64,000 nucleotides of DNA from Pelagibacteraceae bacterium AG-325-E13 (lineage in GTDB: Bacteria; Pseudomonadota; Alphaproteobacteria; Pelagibacterales; Pelagibacteraceae): contig QBYF01000001.1 in NCBI GenBank assembly GCA_003282965.1, positions 124,001 through 188,000 of the forward strand, read 5' to 3'. This document shows, one piece after another, positions 18,433 to 29,717 of this stretch. The position numbers and the translations under genes were made by a program. The notes below the pieces were generated by a model. It did not search any database, was not told the origin of the DNA, and saw only the letters and a list, made by a program, of their open reading frames with translations. Numbering within the stretch: the stretch's first letter is position 1; the number at the start of each line of letters is the position of its first letter.

Positions 18433-18508
18433 GGGCGGTTAGCTCAGTTGGTAGAGCATCTCGTTTACACCGAGAGGGTCATAGGTTCGAGTCCTTTACC
18501 GCCCACCA
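18433..18508 (+). tRNA. tRNA-Val (UAC)
   Basis: A 76-base cloverleaf. Acceptor GGGCGGT pairs with ACCGCCC, the D-arm is AGCTCAGTTGGTAGAGC, the anticodon stem CTCG/CGAG has loop TTTACAC giving anticodon UAC, the T-loop is TTCGAGT, and CCA is encoded. It lies 10 bases before tRNA-Asp; this pair ahead of nuoA is a common alphaproteobacterial arrangement. Confidence 0.97.
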
Positions 18509-18518
18509 TTGATTCTGT

Positions 18519-18595
18519 GGGGGTGTAGCTCAGTTGGTTAGAGCGCCTGCCTGTCACGCAGGAGGTCGCGGGTTCGAGTCCCGTCACTCCCGCCA
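18519..18595 (+). tRNA. tRNA-Asp (GUC)
   Basis: A 77-base cloverleaf. Acceptor GGGGGTG pairs with CACTCCC (one G-U pair), anticodon stem CCTGC/GCAGG with loop CTGTCAC gives anticodon GUC, T-arm GCGGGTTCGAGTCCCGT, discriminator G73 as expected for tRNA-Asp, and encoded CCA. Confidence 0.97.
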
Positions 18596-18599
18596 CTAC

Positions 18600-18617
18600 A
18601 TGATAATCATTTTCATC
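18600..18617 (+). promoter_or_regulatory. Fur-box-like sequence upstream of nuoA
   Basis: ATGATAATCATTTTCATC contains ATGATAATCATT, the palindromic core of the classic Fur box GATAATGATAATCATTATC, and 14 of the first 15 bases agree with it. It begins 5 bases after the tRNA-Asp CCA and about 30 bases upstream of a possible nuo promoter. Iron-linked control of the Fe-S-rich complex I would make sense, but AT-rich palindromes arise by chance, and no regulator is visible here. Confidence 0.3.
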
Positions 18618-18647
18618 TAACACAAGAAAAAGTGCTAAATTGTCTCC

Positions 18648-18675
18648 TGTACACTTAAGTTTAAGATGTTATAAA
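18648..18675 (+). promoter_or_regulatory. Possible nuo operon promoter
   Basis: TGTACA (18648-18653), a 16-base spacer and TATAAA (18670-18675) in the tRNA-Asp to nuoA gap, with start expected near 18682, about 55 bases before the nuoA ATG. The -35 box matches four of six positions and the -10 five of six. Confidence 0.33.
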
Positions 18676-18697
18676 TAATAACGATTAATATAAGAAT

Positions 18698-18720
18698 CCC
18701 TAAGCTAAAATGCATTAGGG
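18698..18720 (+). other. Hairpin in the nuoA leader
   Basis: CCCTAA (18698-18703) and TTAGGG (18715-18720) form a perfect six-pair stem around an 11-base loop, ending 16 bases before the nuoA start. No U-run follows, so it is not an intrinsic terminator. A role in mRNA stability or translation is possible but unproven. Confidence 0.35.
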
Positions 18721-18736
18721 TAGATATTGATTAAAC

Positions 18737-19105
18737 ATGATTTATAACTTTTTATCAGACTATCTCTCTATAATAATTTTTTTATTTATAGCTTTATTTT
18801 TAAGCATAGGATTTATTTTAGTTAATTTTTTGGCCTCTCCTAGCAATCCCGATCCAGAAAAACTTTCAGCATATGAGTGTGGTTTTGAACCATTTGACGA
18901 CTCTAGAATGGAATTTGATGTTAGATTTTATTTGGTTGCAATTTTATTTATCATTTTTGATTTAGAAATAGCTTTTCTTTTTCCTTGGGCGATATCTTTG
19001 GGTGAGATTGGAGCGCTTGGCTTTTGGTCAATGATGTTTTTCCTAGGGGTATTAACAATAGGTTTCATTTATGAATGGAAAAAAGGAGCTTTAGAATGGG
19101 AGTAA
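18737..19105 (+). CDS. nuoA: NADH dehydrogenase subunit A
   Basis: A 122-residue membrane subunit of complex I with three TM helices. The conserved loop [20 protein letters not shown] (45-64) and the acidic [16 protein letters not shown] are diagnostic. It is the first gene of a complete A-N operon and overlaps nuoB by 10 bases. Confidence 0.98.
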   Translation: MIYNFLSDYLSIIIFLFIALFLSIGFILVNFLASPSNPDPEKLSAYECGFEPFDDSRMEFDVRFYLVAILFIIFDLEIAFLFPWAISLGEIGALGFWSMMFFLGVLTIGFIYEWKKGALEWE

Positions 19106-19632
19106 AAATTAAACCATCAGAAAATCAAGAAAAAAAAATTCCAGAAGAATTTAAAAAATTAGCTAAAGATTTTTCTGAGAAAGGTTTTATTACAACTTCA
19201 TCAGAAAATTTAATAAATTGGGCGAGGACTGGATCATTGCATTGGATGACTTTTGGACTAGCTTGTTGTGCTGTTGAAATGATGCAAACTTCAATGCCAA
19301 GATATGATTTAGAAAGATTTGGAGCAGCACCAAGAGCTTCGCCAAGACAGTCTGATGTTATGATTGTTGCTGGAACGTTAACGAATAAAATGGCTCCTGC
19401 TTTAAGAAAGGTATATGACCAAATGCCAGAACCTAGATACGTTGTTTCCATGGGAAGCTGTGCTAATGGAGGTGGGTATTATCACTATTCTTATTCAGTA
19501 GTAAGAGGATGTGATAAAATAGTACCAGTAGATATTTATGTGCCAGGCTGCCCTCCTTCAGCAGAAGCATTGTTATATGGAATACTACAATTACAAAAAA
19601 AAATTAGAAGAGAAGGATCAATCCAAAGATAA
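19096..19632 (+). CDS. nuoB: NADH dehydrogenase subunit B (cluster N2)
   Basis: A 178-residue subunit carrying the terminal [4Fe-4S] cluster N2 that reduces quinone. Ligands are C57-C58 ([10 protein letters not shown]), C122 ([10 protein letters not shown]) and C152 ([11 protein letters not shown]). The ATG at 19096 is chosen over one 21 bases upstream because AAGGAG (19083-19088) sits 7 bases before it, an ideal Shine-Dalgarno placed inside nuoA. Confidence 0.98.
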   Translation: MGVKIKPSENQEKKIPEEFKKLAKDFSEKGFITTSSENLINWARTGSLHWMTFGLACCAVEMMQTSMPRYDLERFGAAPRASPRQSDVMIVAGTLTNKMAPALRKVYDQMPEPRYVVSMGSCANGGGYYHYSYSVVRGCDKIVPVDIYVPGCPPSAEALLYGILQLQKKIRREGSIQR

Positions 19633-19638
19633 ATCACT

Positions 19639-20256
19639 ATGATATTAAATAATTTAAAAAAACTTGAAAAATTAGTGAATTCAGAGTTAGCAAGTAAAGT
19701 TCAAAGATCAGTAATCGAAAATAATGAATTGTTAATTGAAATTAAAGACGTTGAATTAATTGATGTCATACAATTTTTAAAATCAAATGACTCCTGTAAA
19801 TTTAGACAGTTAATTGATATTGCTGGCGTTGACTATCCAGAAAACGAAAAAAGATTTCAATTAGTATATTTATTTTTATCTCATGAAAAGAATATAAGAA
19901 TAAAATTATTGATAAAATTTAATTTAGATCAAATAATTCCTTCTATTACAAAAATTTTTCCTTCAGCTAATTGGATGGAAAGAGAAGTGTTTGATATGTA
20001 TGGAGTAAAATTTAAAAATCACCCTGATTTAAGAAGAATATTAACAGATTATAATTTTAAAGGACACCCGCTTAGAAAAGATTTTCCTCTTACAGGGTTC
20101 AACGAAGTTAGATATAGCGAGAAAGAAAAAAAAGTTGTTTACGAGTCAGTTAAACTTGAACAAAATTATAGAAATTTTGATTTTGAGAGTCCATGGGAAG
20201 GAACAAAATATATTAAAGAAGTTAAAGAATTAGGTAAAGATGAAAAAAAAAACTAA
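19639..20256 (+). CDS. nuoC: NADH dehydrogenase subunit C
   Basis: A 205-residue 30-kDa subunit of the peripheral arm. The family block is [20 protein letters not shown] followed by [21 protein letters not shown]. It is a separate gene, not fused to nuoD as in E. coli. It overlaps nuoD by 17 bases. Confidence 0.97.
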   Translation: MILNNLKKLEKLVNSELASKVQRSVIENNELLIEIKDVELIDVIQFLKSNDSCKFRQLIDIAGVDYPENEKRFQLVYLFLSHEKNIRIKLLIKFNLDQIIPSITKIFPSANWMEREVFDMYGVKFKNHPDLRRILTDYNFKGHPLRKDFPLTGFNEVRYSEKEKKVVYESVKLEQNYRNFDFESPWEGTKYIKEVKELGKDEKKN

Positions 20257-21415
20257 AACAATGAATTTAAATTTTGGACCTCAACATCCAGCCGCACATG
20301 GTGTTTTGCGGCTAATTTTAGAATTAGATGGAGAAGTAGTGGAGAAAGCAGACCCTCATATTGGTTTACTTCACAGAGGAACAGAAAAGCTTATTGAACA
20401 TAAGACATACACCCAAGCATTACCATATTTCGATCGATTAGATTATGTTGCTCCGATGAATCAAGAACATGCTTTCGCTTTAGCAGCAGAAAAATTATTA
20501 AATATAGAAGTACCAATTAGAGCGAAATACATCCGAGTAATTTTTTGTGAAATTGGTCGGATCTTAAGTCATATTCTTAATGTTACTACACAAGCATTAG
20601 ATGTTGGAGCTTTAACCCCATCTCTTTGGGGCTTTGAAGAAAGAGAGACTCTAATGACATTTTATGAAAGAGCTTCAGGTTCTAGATTACATGCGAATTA
20701 TTTTAGGACTGGAGGCGTCCATCAAGACCTGCCTATAAAGTTAATAGAGGATATCGAAAAGTTTTGTAGATCTTTTCCAAAAATTATTGACGATTTAGAA
20801 GGCCTATTAACTGACAATCGAATATTTAAACAAAGAAATGTTGAGATAGGAATAGTTTCGAAACAAGAGGCTTTAGACCACAGCTTTTCAGGAGTTATGT
20901 TGAGAGGGTCAGGAGTGCCTTGGGATTTAAGAAGATCCCAACCTTATGAAATTTATAAAGATCTAGACTTTAAAATACCAGTTGGAAAAAATGGTGATTG
21001 TTATGATCGATACCTTTGTAGAATTGAAGAAATGAGAGAAAGTGTAAAAATTATTTTGCAGTGCATAGATAAACTCCCTAAAGGCCCAGTTAAATCAATT
21101 GATGGAAAAATATCCCCTCCTAAACGGGAGGAATTAAAAGAGTCTATGGAAGCATTGATTCATCATTTTAAACTTTTCACTGAAGGATATAGAGTTCCAA
21201 AAGGAGATGTTTATACCGCTGTTGAAGCTCCCAAAGGTGAGTTTGGTGTTTATTTAATATCTGATGGAAGCAATAAACCTTACAGATGTAAAATTAGAGC
21301 CCCTGGATTTTCTCATCTTCAAGCAATGGACTATTTAATAAGAGGTCATATGTTAGCAGACGTTCCTGCTGTATTAGGGTCCTTAGATATCGTTTTTGGA
21401 GAGGTCGATAGATGA
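20240..21415 (+). CDS. nuoD: NADH dehydrogenase subunit D
   Basis: A 391-residue 49-kDa subunit forming the quinone pocket with Nuo[21 protein letters not shown] at the N-terminus, [14 protein letters not shown], and the C-terminal DIVFGEVDR are conserved. An in-frame ATG seven codons downstream (20261) could be the true start; both precede the GPQHPAAHG motif. The stop overlaps nuoE by 4 bases (ATGA). Confidence 0.98.
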   Translation: MKKKTKTMNLNFGPQHPAAHGVLRLILELDGEVVEKADPHIGLLHRGTEKLIEHKTYTQALPYFDRLDYVAPMNQEHAFALAAEKLLNIEVPIRAKYIRVIFCEIGRILSHILNVTTQALDVGALTPSLWGFEERETLMTFYERASGSRLHANYFRTGGVHQDLPIKLIEDIEKFCRSFPKIIDDLEGLLTDNRIFKQRNVEIGIVSKQEALDHSFSGVMLRGSGVPWDLRRSQPYEIYKDLDFKIPVGKNGDCYDRYLCRIEEMRESVKIILQCIDKLPKGPVKSIDGKISPPKREELKESMEALIHHFKLFTEGYRVPKGDVYTAVEAPKGEFGVYLISDGSNKPYRCKIRAPGFSHLQAMDYLIRGHMLADVPAVLGSLDIVFGEVDR

Positions 21416-22017
21416 GTTTAAAAAAGGTACATGATGTTCAACCAAAAGAATTTAAGTTTACCGAAGAAAATTTAAATAAAGTTGAAGAAATTTTAAAAAG
21501 ATACCCAGACAAGAATAAAAAAAGTGCCGTAATGCCTTTTCTTTATTTAGCTCAAAAACAAAACAATAATTGGATTCCTTTAGCAGCAATGAAATATATA
21601 GCAAATTATTTGTCTATGCCTTACATTTCAGTTTACGAAGTAGCAACATTTTATACTATGTACAATCTTGCTCCTGTGGGAAAATATTTTGTACAGGTTT
21701 GTACAACATCACCTTGTTTAATCAGAGGAGCAGATAAAATTGTCAAAATATGTAAAGAAAAAATTTCACCAAATGAAAATGAAATTTCAAAAAAAGGAAG
21801 CTGTTCCTGGATGGAAGTAGAATGTCTAGGAGCGTGCGTAAATGGGCCTATGATGCAAATTAATAATGACTATTACGAGGATTTAAATGAAAAAAATACT
21901 AAAGAAATTTTAGAGTCATTAATTAAAGACAAGCCTTTAAAATCAGGTTCTTATAGGGGGCGCAAAAATACTGCACCAGAAAAAAAACAAACTATTAATG
22001 GAGAAAATCATGCTTAA
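21412..22017 (+). CDS. nuoE: NADH dehydrogenase subunit E
   Basis: A 201-residue 24-kDa subunit with a [2Fe-2S] cluster (N1a). The thioredoxin-like domain has ligands in [11 protein letters not shown] and [11 protein letters not shown]. The last ~30 residues are a basic, low-conservation extension ([12 protein letters not shown]). The gene ends inside nuoF. Confidence 0.97.
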   Translation: MSLKKVHDVQPKEFKFTEENLNKVEEILKRYPDKNKKSAVMPFLYLAQKQNNNWIPLAAMKYIANYLSMPYISVYEVATFYTMYNLAPVGKYFVQVCTTSPCLIRGADKIVKICKEKISPNENEISKKGSCSWMEVECLGACVNGPMMQINNDYYEDLNEKNTKEILESLIKDKPLKSGSYRGRKNTAPEKKQTINGENHA

Positions 22018-23341
22018 ATCTGAAGATAAAATATTTAAAAATTTATATAATGATTTGGGCTGGGAAATCGATAAGGCTATTAAAAGAAATGATTGGAAGG
22101 ATACTAAAAATATAATTTCTAAAGGCCGAGACTGGATAATTAATGAAGTAAAAACCTCTGAACTTAGAGGGCGAGGTGGCGCAGGCTTTTCGACAGGTTT
22201 GAAATGGTCATTTGCTCCTAAGGAAGTAGGTTCTAGACCGCACTACTTGGTGATTAATGCTGATGAGTCTGAACCAGGAACTTGTAAAGATAGAGATATC
22301 TTAAGATTTGAGCCTCAAAAGTTAATAGAGGGTTGTTTAATTGCAGGCTATACCGTTAACGCTCATGTTTGCTATATCTACATCAGGGGTGAATATCATA
22401 ATGAAGGTATAAGATTGCAAGAAGCTATAGATCAAGCTTATAAAAAAAAATATCTTGGGAAAAATGCCTGTGGCTCTGGATGGGATTTCGATATTCATAT
22501 TCATTATGGAGCTGGAGCTTATATATGTGGAGAAGAAACAGCTTTATTAGAAAGCATAGAGGGAAACAAAGGCCAACCAAGATTAAAACCTCCCTTTCCT
22601 GCTTTGGTAGGTTTATATGGCTGCCCTACTATAGTGAATAATGTAGAAACTATTGCAGTAGTTCCAACTATTCTACGAAGAGGAGGAAAATGGTTCGCCT
22701 CAATAGGGAAACCTAAAAATACTGGAACAAAAATATTTTGTATATCTGGAAATGTAAATTTCCCATGCAATGTAGAAGAGGAGATGGGAATATCATTAAA
22801 GGAATTAATCGAGAAACATGCTGGAGGAGTAATTGGAGGATGGGAAAATCTTCAAGCAGTTATCCCTGGTGGATCTTCTATGCCTTTACTATCAAAAAAA
22901 ATATGTGAAACCATCACAATGGATTTTGACTCATTAATAAAAAATAAAAGTGGATTAGGCACAGCAGGCATTGTTGTTATAAACAAACAACAAGACATCG
23001 TTGCTTGTATGGCAAGAATAGCAAGGTTTTATAAACATGAGAGTTGTGGTCAATGCACTCCGTGTAGAGAAGGAGCAGGTTGGATGTGGAGAATATTAGA
23101 TAGAGTCGTCAAAAGAAAAGCTACTCTAAGTGATATAGATTTACTTTCGGATGTTACAAAACAAATAGAAGGACATACTATTTGTGCTTTTGGAGAGGGA
23201 TCTGCATGGCCAGTCCAAGGATTATTGAGACACTTTAGAAAAGAGATAGAAAGCCGATGTAGAGAAGAACCATTAATTAAGAAAAAAATAAATAATCCTT
23301 ATTTAGTTGATCAACACTTATTAGATAATAAAAATGCCTAA
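22010..23341 (+). CDS. nuoF: NADH dehydrogenase subunit F (NADH/FMN site)
   Basis: A 443-residue 51-kDa subunit that oxidises NADH. The nucleotide-binding loop is [16 protein letters not shown], the FMN region [16 protein letters not shown], and the N3 cluster ligands lie in [12 protein letters not shown] plus a downstream Cys in [10 protein letters not shown]. The ATG at 22010 is preferred over 21998 because GGAG (22000-22003) lies 6 bases before it. It overlaps nuoE by 8 bases and nuoG by 8 bases. Confidence 0.98.
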   Translation: MLKSEDKIFKNLYNDLGWEIDKAIKRNDWKDTKNIISKGRDWIINEVKTSELRGRGGAGFSTGLKWSFAPKEVGSRPHYLVINADESEPGTCKDRDILRFEPQKLIEGCLIAGYTVNAHVCYIYIRGEYHNEGIRLQEAIDQAYKKKYLGKNACGSGWDFDIHIHYGAGAYICGEETALLESIEGNKGQPRLKPPFPALVGLYGCPTIVNNVETIAVVPTILRRGGKWFASIGKPKNTGTKIFCISGNVNFPCNVEEEMGISLKELIEKHAGGVIGGWENLQAVIPGGSSMPLLSKKICETITMDFDSLIKNKSGLGTAGIVVINKQQDIVACMARIARFYKHESCGQCTPCREGAGWMWRILDRVVKRKATLSDIDLLSDVTKQIEGHTICAFGEGSAWPVQGLLRHFRKEIESRCREEPLIKKKINNPYLVDQHLLDNKNA

Positions 23342-25385
23342 AATAATAATTAATGAAAAAGAAATAGAATTTGAAAAAGGAATGACGGTTCTACAAGCTT
23401 GTGAACTAGCTGATGTAGAAATACCTAGATTTTGCTACCACGAAAAGCTTTCAATAGCGGGAAATTGCAGAATGTGTCTGGTAGAAATGGAAAAATCAGC
23501 AAAGCCAATAGCGTCTTGTGCGATGCCAGCAGCAGAGGGAATGAAAATAAAAACCAATACTGCTTTCGTGGAAAAAGCTAGGAAAGGAGTAATGGAATTT
23601 CTTTTAGCTAATCATCCTTTAGATTGTCCAGTTTGTGACCAAGGAGGTGAATGTGATTTACAAGATCAATCTTTATATTATGGAGTAGACAAATCTAGAT
23701 TTGTTGAAAATAAGAGACAAGTAAAAGAAAAATACATGGGGCCTTTGATTAAAACTCAAATGACAAGATGTATTCACTGTACTCGATGTGTAAGATTTGC
23801 GACAGAAGTAGCCGGTGTTCCTGAAATCGGTGCAGTTGGAAGAGGAGAGAATATGGAAATAACCACATATTTGGAAAAATCTATGGAGTCAGAACTCTCT
23901 GCAAATGTAATTGATCTTTGTCCAGTTGGAGCCTTAACCTCAAAACCTTATGCTTTTGAAGCAAGACCATGGGAATTAAAAAAAACAGAAAGCATAGATG
24001 TTATGGATGCTGTTGGTTCAAATATAAGAGTAGATACATATAATTGGGAAGTTAAAAGAATTTTACCAAGACTTAATAACGAAATAAATGAAGAGTGGAT
24101 TTCTGATAAAACGAGATATTCTTGTGATGGTCTTTTAAAACAAAGACTCGATGTTCCTTATGTAAAAAAAGACAACAAGTTTCAAAAAGTAAGTTGGGAC
24201 GAAGCTATAGAGGTTATTTCAAAAAAAATTAAAGAAACTAAACCTGAAGAAATAGCGGGACACGTAGGTGATATGGTTAACTTAGAAAATGCCCTAGGAT
24301 TTAAAAAATTATTTAAATTCATGAAGAGCGATAATTTAGAATTCAGAGAAAAAAAATTTTACATTAACACTGAAGAAAAAATGAATTATATCTTCAATTC
24401 TTCAATAAAAGGGATTGAAGAATCAGATTTAATACTTTTAGTTGGGTCTAACCCAAGACATGAGGCCACAATTTTAAACGCTAGAATTAGAAAATCATAT
24501 GTCAAAAAAAATATACCAATTTATTCAATTGGGAACCCTGGAGATCTTACTTATAATTATAAAATAATTGGAAATAGAACTGATGAAATAAAAAAAATTG
24601 TAAATAAAGAAGGAGAATTTTATGAAAAATTTTTATTAGCTAAAAAACCTCTATTTATAATTGGAGAATCAGCTCTTGAACTTAAAAGTGGTAAATATAT
24701 TTTTGAAGAATTGAAAAACTTTCTAAGATTGAACAATCTTATAAGAGAAGATTGGAACGCTTTAAATGTTTTAGTTCAAAATGCTTCAACTACTGGTCTT
24801 ATAGATTTAGATATTATTTCTAATAGAAAAGGAGATTTTGATTTTTTTGAAAATTTAAATTTAGGAAAATTTAAATTTTTGTTCCTATTAGGTTCTGATA
24901 ATTTGGAAATAAAAAAGAATAATGAATTCATCGTATATCAAGGAAGTCATGGAGATAGAGGTGCAGAAATAGCAGATGTAATTTTACCTAGCGCCACATA
25001 CACAGAACAAAATGGTTTATATGAAAATTTAGAAGGTAGAGTTCAAGAATGTAAAAAGGCATCATATCCAATCGGTGAAGCAAAAGAAGATTGGAAAATA
25101 TTTAATTCTATTCTTGAAAGACTAGGAAGCAAAGATGACATTTTAAAATTTGGTAATTTAAGAAACGAGTCTTTGAGTCTTATAAAAAATTTTTCAAAAA
25201 TAAATGAACTTCCCAAATTTAAGTTTAATAAGAGTAAAAAAGATACTTCAGAATTTATTAGTGAAGAAATTTTTATCAAAAATTTAGACTATTATTTTTC
25301 AAATTCAATTTCACGTTCTTCAAAAACAATGAGCGAATGTCGCCAAATACGACAAAAATTAAAGAAAACTGGTACTAATAACTAA
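23334..25385 (+). CDS. nuoG: NADH dehydrogenase subunit G
   Basis: A 683-residue 75-kDa subunit. The N-terminal ferredoxin domain has [15 protein letters not shown] and C62 (IASCAM); then [17 protein letters not shown] (clusters N4/N5 region) and [10 protein letters not shown]...LCPVGAL. The molybdopterin-oxidoreductase-like remainder is degenerate and lacks cofactor motifs, as in mitochondrial-type complex I. Length fits the alphaproteobacterial and mitochondrial form, shorter than that of E. coli. Confidence 0.98.
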   Translation: MPKIIINEKEIEFEKGMTVLQACELADVEIPRFCYHEKLSIAGNCRMCLVEMEKSAKPIASCAMPAAEGMKIKTNTAFVEKARKGVMEFLLANHPLDCPVCDQGGECDLQDQSLYYGVDKSRFVENKRQVKEKYMGPLIKTQMTRCIHCTRCVRFATEVAGVPEIGAVGRGENMEITTYLEKSMESELSANVIDLCPVGALTSKPYAFEARPWELKKTESIDVMDAVGSNIRVDTYNWEVKRILPRLNNEINEEWISDKTRYSCDGLLKQRLDVPYVKKDNKFQKVSWDEAIEVISKKIKETKPEEIAGHVGDMVNLENALGFKKLFKFMKSDNLEFREKKFYINTEEKMNYIFNSSIKGIEESDLILLVGSNPRHEATILNARIRKSYVKKNIPIYSIGNPGDLTYNYKIIGNRTDEIKKIVNKEGEFYEKFLLAKKPLFIIGESALELKSGKYIFEELKNFLRLNNLIREDWNALNVLVQNASTTGLIDLDIISNRKGDFDFFENLNLGKFKFLFLLGSDNLEIKKNNEFIVYQGSHGDRGAEIADVILPSATYTEQNGLYENLEGRVQECKKASYPIGEAKEDWKIFNSILERLGSKDDILKFGNLRNESLSLIKNFSKINELPKFKFNKSKKDTSEFISEEIFIKNLDYYFSNSISRSSKTMSECRQIRQKLKKTGTNN

Positions 25386-26392
25386 TGTTAGAATATTTTC
25401 AAATTTTAGGACAAGAAGTTTACAAAATACTATTTTTACTAGTACCTATACTAGTGTCTGTAGCCATGATAGTTTGGTTAGATAGAAGAGTTTGGGGTTT
25501 GGTTCAAAAAAGAAAAGGCCCAAATGTTGTTGGCCCGTTTGGACTATTTCAAACAATAGCAGATGCATTAAAGTATATTTTTAAAGAAATCATAATACCT
25601 GCTAGCGCAAATAAAACAGTATTTATATTGGCTCCAATAGTAACAATGACTTTAGCTCTTGTAGCTTGGGCAGTAATTCCAATGAGTGAAGAAATAGTTT
25701 TGTCAGATATTAATGTAGGTATTTTATATCTATTTGCAGTCTCATCTCTTGGGGTTTACGGAATAATTATGGGAGGATGGGCGTCTAACTCAAAATATCC
25801 ATTTTTAGGTGCCATTAGATCTGCAGCTCAAATGGTTTCCTATGAAGTTTCTATAGGAATAATAATAATTAATGTTCTTCTTTGTGTAGGATCATTAAAT
25901 TTAAAAGATATTGTCTTAGCTCAGAAAGAGTTATGGTATGTAATTCCTTTATTCCCAATGTTTGTAATTTTTTTTATTTCAGCTCTAGCAGAGACTAATA
26001 GGCCCCCATTTGATTTACCTGAGGCGGAAGCAGAATTAGTAGCAGGGTATCAAACCGAATATTCTGGAATGATGTATGCTATGTTTTGGCTAGGGGAATA
26101 TGCAAATATTTTACTAATGTGTGCGATGGGATCAATTTTATTCCTGGGAGGATGGCTTCCAATATTAGATATCTATCCAATAAATTTAATTCCAGCTCCT
26201 ATATGGATGATTTTAAAAATTTTATTTTTATTTATTCTTTTTGCTTTAATAAAAGCTATTGTGCCAAGATATAGATACGATCAACTTATGAGACTAGGAT
26301 GGAAAATATTTCTACCTTTTTCATTAATATATTTAGTTTTGACTGCAAGTTTTTTATTTTATTTTGAAAAATTACCTAGTGGAAATTTATAA
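25385..26392 (+). CDS. nuoH: NADH dehydrogenase subunit H
   Basis: A 335-residue membrane subunit at the quinone entry. [20 protein letters not shown] near residue 35, [20 protein letters not shown], and the C-terminal [16 protein letters not shown] are conserved. It starts on the nuoG stop (TAATG) and ends on the nuoI start (TAATG). Confidence 0.98.
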   Translation: MLEYFQILGQEVYKILFLLVPILVSVAMIVWLDRRVWGLVQKRKGPNVVGPFGLFQTIADALKYIFKEIIIPASANKTVFILAPIVTMTLALVAWAVIPMSEEIVLSDINVGILYLFAVSSLGVYGIIMGGWASNSKYPFLGAIRSAAQMVSYEVSIGIIIINVLLCVGSLNLKDIVLAQKELWYVIPLFPMFVIFFISALAETNRPPFDLPEAEAELVAGYQTEYSGMMYAMFWLGEYANILLMCAMGSILFLGGWLPILDIYPINLIPAPIWMILKILFLFILFALIKAIVPRYRYDQLMRLGWKIFLPFSLIYLVLTASFLFYFEKLPSGNL

Positions 26393-26877
26393 TGAAGATA
26401 GGAAGAATTTTTAAAACAATTTTTTTAACAGAGTTTATTAAAGGGCTTTTAATGGCTGTAAGAGAAATATTTAAAAAATCTAAAACAATTAATTACCCTT
26501 TTGAAAAAGGTTCTATTAGTCCACGAATGAGAGGAGAACATGCCCTAAGGAGATATCCTAGTGGTGAAGAGAGATGTATCGCCTGTAAGTTATGTGAAGC
26601 AGTTTGTCCTGCGCAAGCTATTACAATCGAGTCAACGGAAAGACCAGATGGTAGCAGAAAAACAACTAGATATGATATAGATATGTTAAAATGTATTTAC
26701 TGTGGTTTGTGTCAAGAATCTTGCCCAGTTGATGCAATAGTCCAAGGTCCTAATTTTGAATTTGCAACAGAAACAAGAGAAGAGCTTTATTACAATAAAG
26801 CAAAATTATTAGATAATGGAGATAGATGGGAGTCTGTTTTGGCAAAAAATATTAAGTTAGATAAACCTTATAAATAG
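26392..26877 (+). CDS. nuoI: NADH dehydrogenase subunit I (two 4Fe-4S)
   Basis: A 161-residue 23-kDa subunit carrying clusters N6a and N6b. The two ferredoxin motifs are [16 protein letters not shown] and [34 protein letters not shown] precedes them as in the family. Its stop abuts nuoJ. Confidence 0.99.
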   Translation: MKIGRIFKTIFLTEFIKGLLMAVREIFKKSKTINYPFEKGSISPRMRGEHALRRYPSGEERCIACKLCEAVCPAQAITIESTERPDGSRKTTRYDIDMLKCIYCGLCQESCPVDAIVQGPNFEFATETREELYYNKAKLLDNGDRWESVLAKNIKLDKPYK

Positions 26878-27504
26878 ATGATAGCGCATACTATTTTTTT
26901 TTATTTTTTTTCAATAATAGCAATCTTTTCTTCTTTGATGGTCATTACGTCTAGAAATACAGTAAACTCAGTTTTTTTCTTAATCTTAGATTTTATTTCA
27001 GTTGGTTGTTTATTCATAATGGTAGGTGCAGAATTTTTGGGTATGATTATTCTTATTGTTTACGTTGGAGCTGTAGCAGTGTTATTTTTGTTTGTAGTAA
27101 TGATGTTAAATGTTGCTGAACAAAAACAATCCTGGTTCATTGGAAAAAAATCTACTCATATACCAGCAGGATTAATTGTAAGTGTTTTAATTTTTTTAGA
27201 GTTATTGGTAGTTGTTGGAGGATGGAAGCAGAAAGATGATTTAATGTCTAGTACTACGCTTGTCATATCCAACATTTCAAATACTCATCAACTAGGTTTA
27301 GTTATGTACACTGATTATATTTTATATTTTCAACTAGCAGGTATTATACTTTTATTATCAATGATTGGAGCAATACTTCTTACTTTTCGAAAAAGAATAG
27401 GCGTTAAAAAACAAAGTTATATAAAACAAATATCAAGAGACCCACTTTCATCAGTGGAATTAAAAGAAGTAAAGTCTAACGATGGAGTAAAAATAGATGA
27501 TTGA
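26878..27504 (+). CDS. nuoJ: NADH dehydrogenase subunit J
   Basis: A 208-residue membrane subunit with five hydrophobic segments. The conserved TM3 motif [20 protein letters not shown], including the pi-bulge region, is present. It overlaps nuoK by 8 bases. Confidence 0.96.
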   Translation: MIAHTIFFYFFSIIAIFSSLMVITSRNTVNSVFFLILDFISVGCLFIMVGAEFLGMIILIVYVGAVAVLFLFVVMMLNVAEQKQSWFIGKKSTHIPAGLIVSVLIFLELLVVVGGWKQKDDLMSSTTLVISNISNTHQLGLVMYTDYILYFQLAGIILLLSMIGAILLTFRKRIGVKKQSYIKQISRDPLSSVELKEVKSNDGVKIDD

Positions 27505-27808
27505 AATAGGCTTAGGGCACTACTTATCGTTAGGGGCGATTATTTTCTTTTTAGGGGTAATGGGAATTTTTTTAAATAGAAAAAATGTAATAGTCATATT
27601 GATGTCCATAGAACTAATACTTCTTGCAGTAAATATAAATTTAATATCTTTTTCAATTTTTTCTGGTGATATCGTTGGTCAAATTTTTACTATGCTTATT
27701 TTAACTGTTGCAGCAGCAGAGGCAGCAATTGGTCTGGCTATAATAGTCATTTATTACAGAAATAAGGGTTCAATTAGAGTCGAAGATATACACGGAATGA
27801 AAGGATAA
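27497..27808 (+). CDS. nuoK: NADH dehydrogenase subunit K
   Basis: A 103-residue, three-TM proton-path subunit. The conserved membrane glutamates are in [14 protein letters not shown] and [14 protein letters not shown]. It starts inside nuoJ and abuts nuoL. Confidence 0.97.
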   Translation: MIEIGLGHYLSLGAIIFFLGVMGIFLNRKNVIVILMSIELILLAVNINLISFSIFSGDIVGQIFTMLILTVAAAEAAIGLAIIVIYYRNKGSIRVEDIHGMKG

Positions 27809-29716
27809 ATGGAATACGCTATAATCTTTCTGCCTTTAATTGGTTGTATTATTGGTTATCTTGGAAGATCTCTAACAAAGTTTTTTTCTGAAATCACTAC
27901 CAGTTTATTTGTAAGCATATCAGCAATTTTATCAATTATAGTTTTTTGGCAAGGAATTCAAAGTAGTAAGTATGGTAATTATATAATTTTTAAGTGGGTA
28001 AGTTCAGGAAACTTTATAGCTAACTGGTCTATAAACATAGATCCATTGAGTTCAGTTATGCTTGTAGTTGTTACCTTTGTTTCTGCTTTAGTACACATCT
28101 ATTCAATTGGATATATGAGTCAAGATCCTCATAAACCTAGGTTTATGTCTTATTTGTCTCTATTCACTTTTTCGATGTTGGCGTTAGTAGTTTCAGATAA
28201 TTTTTTACAATTATTTTTTGGATGGGAAGGAGTTGGTTTGTGCTCTTATCTACTGATAGGTTTTTGGTATAAAAAAGAAAGCGCAAATAATGCAGCAATA
28301 AAAGCTTTCATTGTAAATCGAGTAGGAGATTTTGGTTTAGCCATAGGAATATTTTTGATTTTCTTTTATTTTGGATCAATAAATTTTAAGGAAGTTTTTC
28401 AATTAGCTCCTCAGTTAATAGATAAAAAATTTTTGTTTTTAGGATTTGAAACTAGTTTAATAACTTTAATTTGTTTATTCTTATTCATAGGGGCTATGGG
28501 AAAATCAGCTCAATTTTTACTACACACGTGGCTACCAGATGCAATGGAAGGGCCAACACCTGTTTCAGCGTTAATTCATGCAGCAACTATGGTAACAGCG
28601 GGAGTTTTCCTTGTAGTAAGATGCTCTCCTTTATTTGAATACTCTCAAACAATTTTAAATCTAGTAACTATAGTTGGTATGATCACAGCAGTTTTTGCAG
28701 CATCTGTAGCTCTTGTCCAAAATGACATTAAAAAGATCGTGGCTTATTCAACTTGTAGTCAATTGGGCTATATGTTTTTTGCTGCTGGAGTAGGAGCTTA
28801 CCATGTTGCAATGTTTCACCTTTTTACCCATGCTTTTTTTAAAGCTCTATTATTTTTAGGGTCTGGATCTGTAATTCATGCTTTCAAGGACGAACAAGAT
28901 ATAAGAAATATGGGAGGTGTAAGAAAGAAACTTCCTTATACATACCTTTTTATGTTAATTGGAACGCTGGCATTAACTGGATTTCCTTTTTTATCAGGAT
29001 TTTATTCAAAAGACGCAATAATTGAATTTGCTTATCTAAGTAACTCGTCACTAGGAAATTATGTAGTTATTATAGGTATTTTAACTGCATTTTTAACTTC
29101 AATATATTCTTGGAGACTTTTTTTTAAAACTTTTCATGGCACTTATAACAATAAAACTATTCCAATAAACGAAACACATGAGTCACCAATAGTAATGTTG
29201 CTACCATTATTTCTTTTAGCTATTGGGGCTATATTTAGCGGTTTCATCTTTAAGGAAATTTTAATTGGACATCACAGTAAAGAATTTTGGCAATCATCAG
29301 TTTTTTTTCTTGAGGAGATAAAGCACGATCACATTCCTTTTTGGTTTTTATTATTAACTCCAGTTATTGTAGTGATAGCTATACCTTTATCGTTTTATTA
29401 TTTTATATCTAATACTAAAATTATAGAAAGTTTTAAAAATACCAATTTACCTTTATATAATTTTTTATTAAACAAATGGTATATAGATGAATTATATGAG
29501 TTGATATTTGTCAAACCTTCGAAAAAAATTGGCTCTTTTTTCTGGAGAAAGATCGATCTAGGTACTATTGATAGATTTGGTCCTGATGGGATTTCAAAAT
29601 TAGTTAAAATAGTTTCAAATAAAGCAGGAAAATTTCAATCTGGTTTTATTTATGATTATGCTTTTGTAATGCTAATCGGTTTATCAATTTTGTTAACTTA
29701 TTTAATTTTAAATTAA
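27809..29716 (+). CDS. nuoL: NADH dehydrogenase subunit L (proton pump)
   Basis: A 635-residue antiporter-like subunit. WEGVGLCSYLLIGFWY supplies the conserved glutamate, and KSAQFLLHTWLPDAMEGPTPVSALIHAATMV is the family core (cited here in part as WLPDAMEGPTPVSALIHAAT). The long C-terminal amphipathic helix region is present. One base separates it from nuoM. Confidence 0.98.
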   Translation: MEYAIIFLPLIGCIIGYLGRSLTKFFSEITTSLFVSISAILSIIVFWQGIQSSKYGNYIIFKWVSSGNFIANWSINIDPLSSVMLVVVTFVSALVHIYSIGYMSQDPHKPRFMSYLSLFTFSMLALVVSDNFLQLFFGWEGVGLCSYLLIGFWYKKESANNAAIKAFIVNRVGDFGLAIGIFLIFFYFGSINFKEVFQLAPQLIDKKFLFLGFETSLITLICLFLFIGAMGKSAQFLLHTWLPDAMEGPTPVSALIHAATMVTAGVFLVVRCSPLFEYSQTILNLVTIVGMITAVFAASVALVQNDIKKIVAYSTCSQLGYMFFAAGVGAYHVAMFHLFTHAFFKALLFLGSGSVIHAFKDEQDIRNMGGVRKKLPYTYLFMLIGTLALTGFPFLSGFYSKDAIIEFAYLSNSSLGNYVVIIGILTAFLTSIYSWRLFFKTFHGTYNNKTIPINETHESPIVMLLPLFLLAIGAIFSGFIFKEILIGHHSKEFWQSSVFFLEEIKHDHIPFWFLLLTPVIVVIAIPLSFYYFISNTKIIESFKNTNLPLYNFLLNKWYIDELYELIFVKPSKKIGSFFWRKIDLGTIDRFGPDGISKLVKIVSNKAGKFQSGFIYDYAFVMLIGLSILLTYLILN

Positions 29717-29717
29717 A

